From positions 127,366 to 191,365 of the forward strand of contig MNCI01020136.1 of the NCBI GenBank assembly GCA_015680685.1: a stretch of 64,000 nucleotides of DNA, given 5' to 3'. The notes beneath the pieces are model-generated. The model saw only the letters and a program-made list of their open reading frames with translations, was not told where the DNA came from and searched no databases. The translations under genes were made by a program, and so were the position numbers. The first letter of the stretch is position 1. Every line of letters starts with the position of its first letter. This stretch comes from Gnetum montanum. Its lineage: Eukaryota; Streptophyta; Gnetopsida; Gnetales; Gnetaceae. Below, piece by piece: positions 32,868 through 44,370 of this stretch.

Positions 32868-34330
32868 TCATAACCAAGATAAGTGGTCAGAAACCACACT
32901 CTTGGTTTCCTTCTTGTCCACCATTATAACATCAAACTCTTGCAAAATCACCAAACACCATATGACACAAAGGCTAACTACTGGCTTGTTCATTAGGAAA
33001 CAGATGGTACTTTGATTAGTATGCATAAAAATATTTAATTGAACCACATAGTGCCTAAATTTTTTCAGGGAATACACCATCAGAATGAGCTCCTTCTCAG
33101 TGGTGATGTAATTTAATTATGCACTCACAATGCTTCTTCTTACATAATGAATGTAGTAGGAATGTTTCTATTTTTCCAATTGTATAAGCACCACATCCAA
33201 TGCATAATTGAATACATATGTCATTATAAGGAATGTCCTAGATCAATCTAGGGCATGTAGAATGGGAGTTTCTATGAGATTTTTTTTTAGCTGCTAGAAT
33301 GCTTGTTTGCATTTCTTGGTCTAGTGCATCCTTCTTTATCAGCTCCACTAATGGTTTAATAATTTTAAATAAGTTCTCAATGAAGCATCAAATAGTAATT
33401 AGTGTAACCAAGGAATGACCTCATATATTTTACCATTTAGGTTGTCTAGTAATTTATTGGATGTCTTGTACTTTCTCTAGGTTCACATCGATCTCTTTTT
33501 TTGAAATTTGGTGCTCCAAGACTATACCTTCTTAGATCATTAAATGGATTTTTTACTAATTGAGCCATAAGATTATCTCCGTGCAGAAATTTAATACTTG
33601 CTAAAAATGGTCCAAGGCTTGTTTAAAGCTGGTATGATAGTCGAAATAGTCATTCATGAAGATTTTCATATCACTATCAATTTATTACTGAAATATGCTA
33701 AGCACCAAGCATTGGAAAGTTGCACAAGCATTGCAAGATCAAAGGGTCCCCTAGGCATTTATGAAGGTTATTTTGGCATGATCTTCTTATGCTATCTAGA
33801 TTTAGTTATAACCACTATAATTATTTAGAAAAATATAGTAGCTATGCCTTGTAATGGTATCTAGTACCTAGTCCACAAATGGCAATGGAAAATGGTCTTT
33901 AAAGGTTACCATATTCAATAGCCTAAAGTCTATGTAGATTTTCCATTTTTTTACTTTCTTTGATACAATTATGAGTGGGCTAATCCACTCATTATCCACA
34001 ATGGGATAAATAAATCCTACCTTAAGAATTTATTACACTTCTTCCTTAACAATTTGCTTAAGTTTTAGATTAATCCTTCTCTGTGGCTACCTTTTATGCT
34101 TGATGGAGCAATCTATATAAATTCAATGCTAACATATCCATGGATCTATTCCTATTACTTCATGATATGACCAAGCAAAGGCTATTGTACATATATATAC
34201 CACCTTTAGCAACTTCCTTTTTTGTCCTTGGATGAGATTAGCATTGATAATTACTAGCTTGTCATTATCAAGGAAAGCATATTCTAGAGTTGCTAGTAAA
34301 GTTTTGTGTTTAAGGGGCTTCTACTTGAAA
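32868..34330 (-). pseudogene. Element C reverse transcriptase and RNase H
   Basis: RT entry residues lie at about 34060-33960, and the catalytic loop reads IFMNDYFDY at about 33665-33640, with Asp to Asn in FMDD. RNase H occupies 33110-32868 with MVYSLKKFRHYVVQLNIFMH, TNQSTICFLMNKPVVSL and VILQEFDVIMVDKKETKSVV, followed by SDHLSWL. The loss of one RT aspartate means C cannot have been autonomous in its present state. Confidence 0.8.
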
Positions 34331-34639
34331 TGATCTAGGATCTCCAACTTCCCCTAATCCATCTCAGTCTATGCATGGGAGAGTTGGTTATGAATCTACT
34401 CTATTTCATCCATGTTAGTAATGTAAGTGCTTGTGAGGCTCTGTGCTAGTTCCATGCATATGCTCAAATCAATTCTAATATCTGTTGTTAGTCATTGAAT
34501 TTCCTTCTATTTAATAGCTACTACATATAGGCATCTTTAAATATTTGATGCATCAAAACACTTATTACATGTTTTGAGGGATGTGCTTTGCATGGTCCAT
34601 ATCCTTTGCACACAATGACACCCTATATCACTGTATGTA

Positions 34640-35130
34640 ATGCATGAAACTTTCTTCTTCTCAATTTTTTCTAATTCATTTTTCTTGGAAATTTCTAAGG
34701 AAAGATCTCTAATTCCTATTTTGGCATCAATTGTACCAATTTAAGCCCTTCCTATGATAATAGAAAAGTCCCCTTTCTAATTATCCATGTGAATCACCAA
34801 AAAATTGGATAGGTATGACCAACTATAGATGGTGATCACAAGATACTCTACCAATCCTAAAGGAATAGTGATGGACTAATTTGCAAGCTCCAATCTAATG
34901 TTGCATTTCTTGAGTAGAGGTAGGTTCCAAGTCTTGTACATTTCTAGAGAAATAAAATTTACTCCAAAACCTAAGTCCAATAGAGCTTCACATGGGTCCT
35001 TTCCTACAATCTATAAATAGATTAAGTGACTTCTAGGATTAGATCATTTCCTAGGAAGGTGGCCTACCTTGATTCAATCCATGATTTCCTAGGTCAACAT
35101 GACAGTATAAACATTAGAGAATTTTTGGTT
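34640..35130 (-). pseudogene. Element C aspartic protease
   Basis: The minus strand shows the protease blocks in order: a segment around the active-site loop near 34990-34970, a MYK.WNLPLL-like segment (about 34940-34910), LELANQSITIPLGL (about 34890-34850) and the end block IIIGRA.LN.. (about 34770-34730), in step with B and E. Frameshifts and stops break it. It would have processed the polyprotein. Confidence 0.65.
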
Positions 35131-35559
35131 TCAAGAATGCTTAAGGATAATTTCAAAAGTAGGTGAAGTAGGGTTAACAACCATGGATGTCTATGAGAGT
35201 TTTCATGGGTTGTTCGTTCAGAAGAAAGTCCTTTTTTAAGGCTTATGCTCAGAACCACTCAGATGGCTATCTAGTTATAAGTTAACTGCCCTAATGTTAA
35301 TTCATTATTTTGGCTATCGAAAAATTTCTTAGTACAGAGGTAGAGCAAGTGGCAAGGATATGGTGTCAGGTGGTGTAAGATGTGTTGGTGAATACAAAGA
35401 AGGATGAGAGGAAGAAGACTCACTTCTTGGAGTAAGAATTCTATAATATTTAGGATGGTAGTATTGATGTGAGAAAGGAGTATTCCTAGCAAAGCCACAG
35501 AGAGATACAATTTGCTAGACATAATACCCGTAAAGCTTTGGCTACTGATAAGGATATTG

Positions 35560-37152
35560 CTACCATAGTGGTGACATCCCCCATGATTATGGGGTTTTCC
35601 ACTATTGATACTACTCCTAGGGTTGACAAGGCAGTCAGCTTGGATAATGTTTAATGGAGTTGTTGCTTGTAATTACCTTGTGGGTAAGACAATCTCATGG
35701 TTGCTACCTTTTCATGAATTTCAAATTTAAGGCATACATCCCACATTCTTATAGATGTGATAGCACAAGACAACATTCTTTTGAATGTTCGTATTGGCAA
35801 ATATTACATCTATCATCATCTATTTTTGAATCTGCAACCTTATCAAGCACAAAAACCTTTACCTATTTATTGATGATATCTCATTTTTGTATCCTTTTTT
35901 CTCCTTCTTTCTTGATTACTACTTTCCTACTCTACCTATGCCTACATAACTTGAAGAGCAATTTGGAACTTCTCATCTAAAGAGTTCCATATTTCATCTA
36001 CCTTGATCAATATTTCAATAAGATACTTTTGTATTAGCAAGGTTTTCCTTTACATCACTTCATCTAGTGATGCTTCCCCTATGAATCATAGAAATGAATC
36101 TCCCTCTTGTGAATGGAGAGGTATTTATTGTATTCCTTAGTATTTTCATATTTTTATAGCTCCTCTTCTTCTTTGGATTTGATGAGCTTACATTTTAGAA
36201 AGTCTCCCTTGGGCATAGACTCCAAGTGTCTCTTTGGTTTTGTTTCAAAGCTCATTTATAATATGGCAAAGCTACTCTTGTTGAGAGAATCCATGGCCTA
36301 GACATTGGTAAGAGAGAGAGTAGTACCTTTCTAAAGTCATATCTCAAGGATTCATGATTTTCTTATTCCATCCTTGGATTTTCTTCCTCATATTTAACAT
36401 CCTAAATTACGTTTGATACTTATCATTGAATAGCTTCAACATAGAATACAACCTACAAATGGATTCCAGGCCCAAGAATTAGTACCAGCTTTTTACTTCT
36501 TTAATAAGTGTCCTTGGAAATAATTTTAACTTTTTCCATTCATTCTCAATGTTCAATAAGGCACAGGCATAATGAAAATCTTGTAAATGATGTTGTGGAT
36601 TAGCATTATACCCCCCTTTTAAATTTGAAGATGTTGTTTATATCCAACCTTTTTATCTTGCTATTCCTTTGAGGCCTCATAGGGATTCTAATTGCTTCTA
36701 AAATATTTAGCATGCTCCTAGTAGCAAAAAATGGCTCATCATATTTTTCATGTTCTCTATGGTTCTTATCATGCTCATGCTACCTATGATGAGTCCTAAT
36801 GTGCCTCCTCTCCCGATGACATTTCTCTTTCTTTTGTGATTCTCCATGCTCTTGGTTCTTATCATCTTGATGGGATTTTTTATCATCTTCATCTGGATCT
36901 GAACATTCCTCCTTTTATCTCGATCACAACTTCTATTGTCAAAATTTGATGATGAGAAGGATGATAAAGATGGAGAACTAGGAGGATAGTGCCTACTAGT
37001 ACTTCTCCTTTGATCCTTGGCCTAGTCCGTCTTCTTTTTCCTTATCTTTCTAGTTGCCCTTAGATGAATGCCTAGGAGATCTATCATTGAATTTTTTTTG
37101 GGCCTTAGACTCTATCCTTCCCTCACCAAAGTTCTCCAAGGTTGTTTACACC
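35560..37152 (-). pseudogene. Element C gag, second part
   Basis: Following the joint with D, the minus strand has a charged, His/Lys/Asp-rich spacer (KKEKCHRERRHIRTHHR and neighbours), then YDEPFFATRSMLNILEAIRI, DINNIFKFKRGYNANPQHHL and HYACALLNIENEWKKLKLFP, a WY.SLG segment, and further down the helical and finger regions (YDHPK.C type, about 35800-35760). It matches gag of B, E and F block for block. Stops are present. The first part of the same gag is at 42835-43331. Confidence 0.75.
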
Positions 37153-38050
37153 TGATGAATCATGGTTTGCCAAGTGCTAATATCATACCCTTGATATCAT
37201 ACCCATGACATCAGACCCTTGATATCGGATCCGCAATATTAGGTACCCGATATTGCAGTCTGGATAATGATATCGGATACATGATATCGTGATTCTTGTG
37301 TAAGCCTATAAATACATCCTTAGATGCATAGGAAGGGGAGTGGAGTAAGTAGAGGAGTAGTCTTTTTGTTTATTTTTAGTTCATTTCAACTCTTTCCCTA
37401 ATGCATGCCTATAGTGTGATGATTGTAATTGTATGGAACCTTTATTTGAGTGTGACATACTTGGACACGTACATGACTGGAAATAAAGATCGAGATTACT
37501 CCATCATTGCAGCATTCACTTAGTTTTAATTGTTTAATCGTTATTGTTATTTATTTTTTTCTTAATTAATATTTCTTTATCATCATTCACTATTCCTATT
37601 ATTAAACATGGAATGAGTATGACTTAATCATGAGCATTTAAGTGTGACTACTTGGTATCCTAGTAGTGTATCTAGGAGTGCTTAAGTAACATGCACTTGG
37701 TAATCCTAGAAGTAGTACACGAGGTCCAAGATGTTTACGGATGATTAAGGACAGATGCTCATCACACGTAGGCTAGCTTAGATTTTGCTTCTCATTCCCT
37801 ATTAGCTTGAAATAAAGTCATTTTCCATTGCCTCCAGGAGTAGAACTAGTTTAGGATCATATCATACACGTCACTCTAGACTAAACCATACATGACAAAG
37901 CAAATACTAGTCCAGGTGGGAAGACAATGAATTGCAATCAATGTGTAACTATATAGATACCACAACTAGTCCATCTAAGAAGTTTGATCAAATCATGTGT
38001 ACACGCTCGTATTCATATGGTTGAGTGTAGGGGTACCTCGTCACTCATCA
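37153..38050 (+). repeat. Element D 5' LTR
   Basis: 898 bp with TG...CA ends (TGATGAATCATGG... to ...CTCGTCACTCATCA). The first 150 bp hold a cluster of GATATC and similar motifs (37185-37295). A TATA box TATAAATA lies at 37307-37314. The R-U5 segment contains AATAAAGATCGAGATTACT, common to H. Confidence 0.9.
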
Positions 38051-38064
38051 TTGGCACCGTTGCT
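38051..38064 (+). other. Element D primer binding site
   Basis: TTGGCACCGTTGCTAAGG follows the LTR end directly. It resembles the TGGCGCCGTTGCC site, complementary to the 3' end of tRNA-Asp, that is used by Athila/Tat-type elements. C, E and F have the same site in slightly different forms. Confidence 0.75.
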
Positions 38065-38182
38065 AAGGATGGTGCTAGTTATCTAGGTTAGTTATATCAT
38101 CCAAGATCACTTTAAAGAAGCACTAATGATATATAGTTTATAGAGAAACTAATTACATATAAGTCACACATAATTCATCACA

Positions 38183-39900
38183 ATGTCTCTCTCACAAGAC
38201 TATGACAACGCAACAATTAGTAAGGCAATTGATTGAAGAACCAACAAATTATATGATGATAAAAATGAAGTTTGGAGTACTCAATATTATGCAAGGGTCT
38301 CCTATGTACATAAACAAAGACAACATCGTCCCAACTCATAAATTCATAACCTACCTAGTGGTGATGAACCCCTACTGGCCACTAAGAGCCTAATGCATAT
38401 ACAAGATGTTATTCAAATATCCTGCAGGCATCGTAAAGAAAGCCATCTACCCAGGCTTGATTTAAACAACTTTCCCAAGTTTTCAGGAGGCTATGATTTA
38501 GATCTGCAACATCATTTACAAGCCTTCCATGATGCCTATGTATGGAACAATATTGATAATGGGTGGCAAAATCTTAAGCTCTTTCCTTTGACACTCGTTG
38601 GCCAAGCAAAAGTATGGTAGAAGTCCTTAAGACCAAAATCAATTTGATGTTGGCTGACAATGGTAGAACTCTTCAATGAAAGATATCAAACCTATGCAAG
38701 AGTGTCAACCTTGAGGAAACAAATCCAAGAGTGGAAAAAAGTGTAACATGAACCATTGGACATGGCCTTAGAAAGATATTATGCATTTTTAAACAACTTC
38801 CCAAGCCATGGATTCTCCAAGGAAAGGCTAAAATATCACATCATGGATGGACTTCGTAACAAAATAAGGGAGACCCTGGGGATGTATGCTTGATGTCAAC
38901 TATTTGAGCTATGAACCCTTCAATTCCAAGAGCTTATTAAGTGGGGAGCAAAAGAAGAAGGAGAAATGGCTAAATGGGAGAATGTTGAAAGCTCTCAGGG
39001 GGACCAAAATCTTGAATTAGCAAAGGTCCATGATCATGAAGAGGAGAAATCAACTCACCTCAAGGAGGTGGAATCATCTCTGCTAATACTACAATCACTA
39101 AATGAAATTGAGACAAAGATCAATAAGATGACGGAATGGATACATGAAAGATGTGGAGAATATGCCAACATTATTAGAGTAATAACCATGACAAACTTAG
39201 AAGCAGGATAGAACACCCTTAAACAATCAGAAAGAAGGGTTGAAAAGAATAAGAACTCAATTTCTAATCATACGTATCAATGTAACCTTTACCTGTACAA
39301 TCACCCCAAAGGTCAATGCCTGATCTTGTCACATTTACATGAGCATTGGGGAGGAATGTTACATCCAGAGTTCATACAAAAATACTGTGTTCAATCACAG
39401 TGGCTAAAATTCTAGTCATGGGGAAGGCCACCCTCAAACTGATCATACCCTTACCATCTAAATCCAAGCATTTATCATGTTCAAAATCCTATTTCCCCAA
39501 CTGGGTCAACATCCTCTATCTCACCACATTGTTATCATTCTCCTAAGTAGTATCAACCCATGTCCTCGTCCGTAAGATCACCACCACATGTTCCTTGCAC
39601 TTCTCCTTGCCCCTAATATTCTCATCATTCACCTCCTTCTACATCACCACAAATTATGTCAAAAGGGTTTGCACCATAGCATCAACCCACAAACATTACT
39701 TGTGCTGCTACTGTCAACCGCAATGGAAATCCTCCATAATGTTGAAAGCATCCCTTCTTTAGACATGATCGTAGAAAGGGATAGCACAGTTCTGAGACCA
39801 CTGCATCCTCCCACTCAGCATAAGTTCAACACTGTGGTGCATCTTTCTCCTCAAACCCAACACCTTCTATTACCTTATCAGGGCCACTAATCAACACTCC
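38183..39900 (+). pseudogene. Element D gag
   Basis: The likely start is ATG 38183 (MSLSQDYD). The core has MHIQDVIQISCRHRKESHLP (38393 on), GGYDLDLQHHLQAFHDAYVW and LKLFPLTLVGQAKVW (to 38620), then WKKV.HEPLDMALERYYAFL, HIMDGLRNKIRETLGMYA, a Glu/Lys-rich part (38966-39211) and a finger-like CNLYLYNHPKGQC at about 39280. A Pro/Ser/His-rich tail follows to about 39900. Most breaks are single in-frame stops. The gag is diverged from those of C and E but block-collinear. Confidence 0.75.
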
Positions 39901-42240
39901 AATAACCATGCGACCCAATGAATATAACCATGTAGGGAGAGAGATTGATCCTTGCATACCAACTTATGGTCACGGGTGCCATAGTAGGTCAACTCCTTAT
40001 CAATTAACCACATCTTATAACTTTCCCCACTATGTCAACTTTAATCAAGTGTGTGAACCTCAATGTGGGTATAGCCCAACCACCACATCAAAAGACACCC
40101 AATGGTTTGGATATGATCGGGTCCCAATATTTCCAAAATGCATGGATCCAACTATTCCATTTATTAATTTTTGACATGATCAAAAGTTTAGATATGGGGG
40201 ATATCCCCCATTCTAACAAACAGAATTAATAAAGGTTTTTCCTTTTCTTTAATTTTACAATTTTTTGTTTTCTAGTTTTTTCATCTTTCAATTTGTTGTT
40301 TTATCTTTTTATTTGTTGTTTCATCTTTTTATTTATTATTTTATCTTTATATATTTTTATGAGTAATATCATCTATGAATAAAACACTCATGTGACTCGT
40401 TGGTTGAGGTGTTGTTCTATGCTATCAAGTCTTCGGTGACTAATTGTTTGGACAGTAAGCCATCACATCCACCCAATCATTATATTAATAAGAGATTCTA
40501 CTCTGGGTTTGATGATATTCTTGTCATCATGAAAACTTAAAAGTAATTTTGTGCTCATTATGCCTAGAGTGAAAAATGATGGACTAATAGAGAATGGCCA
40601 AGGTGTGATGTCAATAGGACTTGTGGATTCTCTTTGGTGACATCTGTAGGAGTCATCATGCAGCTTGGTTGTACTAAGATCCTTGTAGATCTAATGACAA
40701 TGGAAGTAAGAGTAATAAAGGCACTTAATAAAGAAACCCAATGCTATTCTAGGGGGTCCCATTGGAAAGACATGCACCCATGCTTGAAGGTAGGCAGCTT
40801 CTCTAGATTACGCATCAAAAAAAAGGGAAAGAGAGTGTGCCAAAGTGGCAAAGAAAAAAGTATGCCACAAAGAAATTCCAAATCACTCCTCCCTTGCACA
40901 AAATGCCAAGTGATCGTATGCCTTGTTTTCATGATGCTCTTATGATTGTCCATCATTAGATGAAACAATGTGATGTCACTAATCGAAGGAATGGACATGG
41001 TCTTGATTTTGGAGCGATGGGCTAATGGCACATTAATGACATCCTACACTCAAGATTCATTGTGCCATAGGTCAGTTACCTCATGTCCCAATCTTTACAA
41101 TCCCTTCTACAATTTTCCTCTTCTCGTTGTTCATGTATTTGTGACTCGTGTCTTGTATAGCATTGAATTCATATCTCATCATGGTGGTATCTACATGTGT
41201 GTGTTTTGTGCAACTGGTGGGGATTACATTTAGACCTTTTAGTGCCTACAGACATTTTTAGGCATGGTTACGTAAGGGCATCATTGGTAGGAACCTGCTT
41301 TAGGGAGGACCCACTTGTGTAACCTTTGTAATTTACACTGATTGCACATCATCATCACATCATTTTATACCCTCCAAGTACTTCATTGCCAAATCTATTC
41401 TTTACTTTGTCATCATTTTATCAAACATTCCTCAAAACCATTACATGTCCTTTTATGTGTCACCTAAACAAATCAAGTCCAACATTATACTTTTAAGGCG
41501 ATTTCCTTGAAAAGATTTCTAACTCTAAAATCATAGTAAGCAAAGAATTAAACATTTATTAAAGGCAATGAGTAAGGTATGAAATAATTGAACTTCTTTC
41601 AATAACCTTACTAACAATTGATCTTTTTGTGATTATAAATAGCCCCTAAAAGAGGACAACAAGGAGGACCTTCTCAAGATGCAACTGAACTCCTAGGGGG
41701 AGGGAGAGGCTAAGGACCTTATGTAAAACATGCAGATTAGGAGGCAAAATCATTTAACATCCATTAGGGAACTCCTGTCACTGCACAAATTGGCCAAGAA
41801 AATGGTGGAGAGGTCAAGGCCCAAGCCTACGAAGAGGAACATCGGCTATTTGTGGCATGGAATGTCTAGGCCAATCAAGTGTTCCTATAGCTACCGTGTC
41901 CATGGGAACTACCGACTACATCAAACATTGGAACATCATCATAGACGACTCATAATCCTTGGATAGAGGAGAAATGTCAAGTGATTCTTCAATGGTATCA
42001 ATCTCAGAAGCCTGGAGTGCAGGATAAAGGAAAGGCACCCATGGAGGAGCCACCACCATTGGAAACCCCATGAGTTCCACACATTTTGTCTTTTGTGTCT
42101 ATGTCTAGATTTTTTTTAGTCCCACATTGTGGCATGAAACAATCCATGGTCATTCAATAATCTCATACCTATCCTCTATTTGTAATTCAATGAACTTGTT
42201 CCTCACTTTCTTTAACTCAAGGACGAGTTGTTATTTAGTC
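39901..42240 (+). other. Element D internal region without pol
   Basis: The stretch lies where protease to integrase should be. Short frames (for instance 40634-40945) have no recognised motif. A T-rich tract is at 40240-40370. Homology to the family resumes at about 41230-41340 (3' non-coding block) and about 41640-42080 (start and end pieces of the extra ORF, with a KAPMEEPPPLETP-like end). Pol was lost by deletion. Confidence 0.6.
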
Positions 42241-42834
42241 ATGGGGGTATGATGAATCATGGTTTGNTAAAGATTGAGATTACTCCATCATTACAACATT
42301 CACTTAGTTTTAATTGTTTAATCGTTATTGTTATTTATTGTTTTCTTAATTAATATTTCTTTACCATCATTTACTATTCCTATTATTAAATGTGGAATGA
42401 GTACGACTTAATCATGAGCATTTAAGTGTAAGTACTTGGTATCCTAGTAGCGTATCTAGGAGTGCTTAAGTAACATGTGCTTGGTAATTCCAAAAGTAGT
42501 ACACAAGGTCCAAGATGTGTACGAATGATTAAGGACAGATGCTCATCATACTTAGGCTAGCTTAGATTTTGCTTCTCATTCCCTATTAGCTTAAAATAAA
42601 GTTATTTTCCATTGCCTCTAGGAGTAGCACTAGTTTAGGATCATATCATACACCTCACTTTGGACTAAACCATATGTGACAAAGCAAATACTAGTCTAGG
42701 TGGGAAGACAATGAACTACGATCAACATGTAACTCTCTAGATACCACAACTAGTCCATCTGTGGAGTTTGATTGGATCGTGCATACACGCTCATATTCAT
42801 ATGGTTGAGTGTAGGGGTACCTTGCCACTTATCA
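42241..42834 (+). repeat. Element D PPT and 3' LTR with an internal gap
   Basis: The PPT ATGGGGGTA (42241-42249) precedes the LTR (42250-42834). The LTR starts with the same 17 bases as the 5' copy, then has an N at 42267, and resumes at the base equivalent to 37484. Apart from this the two LTRs have exactly equal length. So 314 bp are represented by one N. Confidence 0.85.
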
Positions 42835-43331
42835 ACACCCTTTGGTAAAGGGTGTTCTCCTCAACACAAGGGTAAGAATCTGTGTATTGAGATAGCCTTG
42901 AGAAAAAATTATGGTCCTTTTTCTATGATTGTAGAAATGATTGAGTCATGATTCTTTTGTTCTTAGAGGCTTCTTGATGTGCCTCCATGTGCCAATCCTT
43001 TTTGAGTTGTGGTTTGGAGGGTTGATAGTCCTTAGAGGCGTGGTCAGTTACCTCATACTTTGGACTAGCTAATTTAATTCCTAGCTTTATGAGATTCTCC
43101 ATCAACATGGTGGGAACTAATCGATCGAGGGATAACAGAATGTTCTCTCTAGCATAACTATTCATCTTGATGCAGAATAAAGCTGAAATCCAAATGATAT
43201 AAATTTGTATGTGTATAGATTACCTGCAGCTACTAAGGCTTCTTACTAGCAGTCCTTCAAGTTCCATCTTGTTGTTGATTGGATTCATCAATGTATGGTG
43301 GAGATTCATTCTTGGGAGCAAGAGCCATTTT
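42835..43331 (-). pseudogene. Element C gag, first part
   Basis: The minus-strand ATG at about 43331 (MALAPKNESPPYIDESNQQQ) corresponds to the gag starts of D (38183), E (49119) and F (47203), which also begin with M, a small residue and a Ser/His/Asp stretch. The open piece 43165-42923 is charged and low in complexity. The frame reaches 42835, where D interrupts it, and resumes at 37152. Confidence 0.65.
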
Positions 43332-43477
43332 AGTAACATGTATTAAGTGTGCCTTTGAGATGATTTTATTGTTATTATTTTGTATATGAAAGATAACTCA
43401 TTATGTTTTCCTTACAATGATTTTTGTATGAATTCACTAGTTAATAATATTTAGCACACTTAGCTAACTAAATGCTT

Positions 43478-44370
43478 GGCAATGGCACCAATGATGAGCA
43501 ACTTATATCCTCTATGTCCAATTATATAAATCACAAGCATTCACTAGCAATCTAGTCGAATTCTATAGATTTAGTTACCTAAGTTTCCAATATCCTTAAA
43601 TAGTGAATCATGTAATTACAAGTCATTGTTTTCTTAATCCAAACTTATGTTTTAACTATATGTATGGTTAAGTGTGGTTAAGGCATAAGATGTTTATTTT
43701 TATAATTATTTTTATTATATTTTTCTCCTAATTTCTTACTAATGAAATGAAGATTTATGATTAAATTAATTAACTGATTCCTAAATTAACTATTCTAAAG
43801 TGGAGTAACTATTCCCACTTGTCATACACATTTAGAACTTATACTAACACTATCGAGTTACCAATTCTATACTACTAGGTGTATTAAATATCCTCTGTTG
43901 CGATTACCAAGCCTTAATATGTTATACTTGAAGTGGTCATACTCACATGATGATGATTAATTGTATTAATTACTTAATAACATAAAAGTAAATTATGTAT
44001 AAAGTAAAGTATTGCAAAGAAACAGTAAACTAGTCTAAGTACTACAATAGATGTAGGAAATCTTGATTTTATTACTAATCATGCCAATGTGTCCAGGTAC
44101 ATGAGCACTCAAATGAAATTCTGTACAATCTCATATATCCACGCTGCAGGCACTCAAAAGGAAAATATTCTAATTCTCAAAGGAAGAAACTACAATAGTT
44201 CAACTAAGACTAAGACTGAAATATACCATAAATGTGAAGGGTGCATGCTTTTATATAAGCAATAACTATGTTAGAGTTGATGTATCTATGTCAATGCATC
44301 CTAGCATGCATTGATAAGGTTGTGTCAACAAGCATACATCGATGCAACCTGTCTTATTGATGTTTTATCA
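43478..44370 (-). repeat. Element C 5' LTR and PBS
   Basis: The LTR (43492-44370, 879 bp) is collinear with 25545-26427. On the minus strand it ends ..GCTCATCA and is followed by TTGGTGCCATTGCCAAGC, a tRNA-Asp-type PBS variant (43491-43478). A TATATAA box lies on the minus strand at about 44249-44260. Confidence 0.88.

Larger units (their letters stand above)
37153..42834 (+). mobile_element. Element D: non-autonomous, gag-only relative nested in element C
   Basis: D is 5.68 kb as assembled and lies in the opposite orientation to its host. It has a 5' LTR (37153-38050), a PBS, a gag, about 2.3 kb without pol, a PPT and a 3' LTR (42250-42834). ACACC stands on both sides (37148-37152 and 42835-42839), a clear target-site duplication. 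No protease, RT, RNase H or integrase motif was found. Remnants of the family's 3' region remain: a GGGAGGACCCACTTG segment at about 41300, also in E at about 56490, and a GGACCTTCTCAAGATG-type start of the extra ORF at about 41670. D would need proteins from relatives such as C or E. Confidence 0.9.
25545..44370 (-). mobile_element. Element C: full-length Tat/Athila-like gypsy element with extra ORF
   Basis: With the nested element D removed, C is about 13.1 kb. Minus-strand order: 5' LTR (44370-43492), PBS (43491-43478), gag (43331-42835 and 37152-35560), protease, RT, RNase H, integrase, a non-coding block, the extra ORF (about 29460-26640), PPT and 3' LTR (26427-25545). All coding parts have stops. 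The outer flanks are AAAAC on the left and AACAA on the right, which do not form a clear target duplication; the element is old or the ends are mutated. Confidence 0.85.

Noticed and set aside
36707-36892. Minus-strand frame rich in Met, Ile and Lys
   Set aside because: It is a shifted frame of the charged spacer of element C gag; the correct frame gives the gag blocks.
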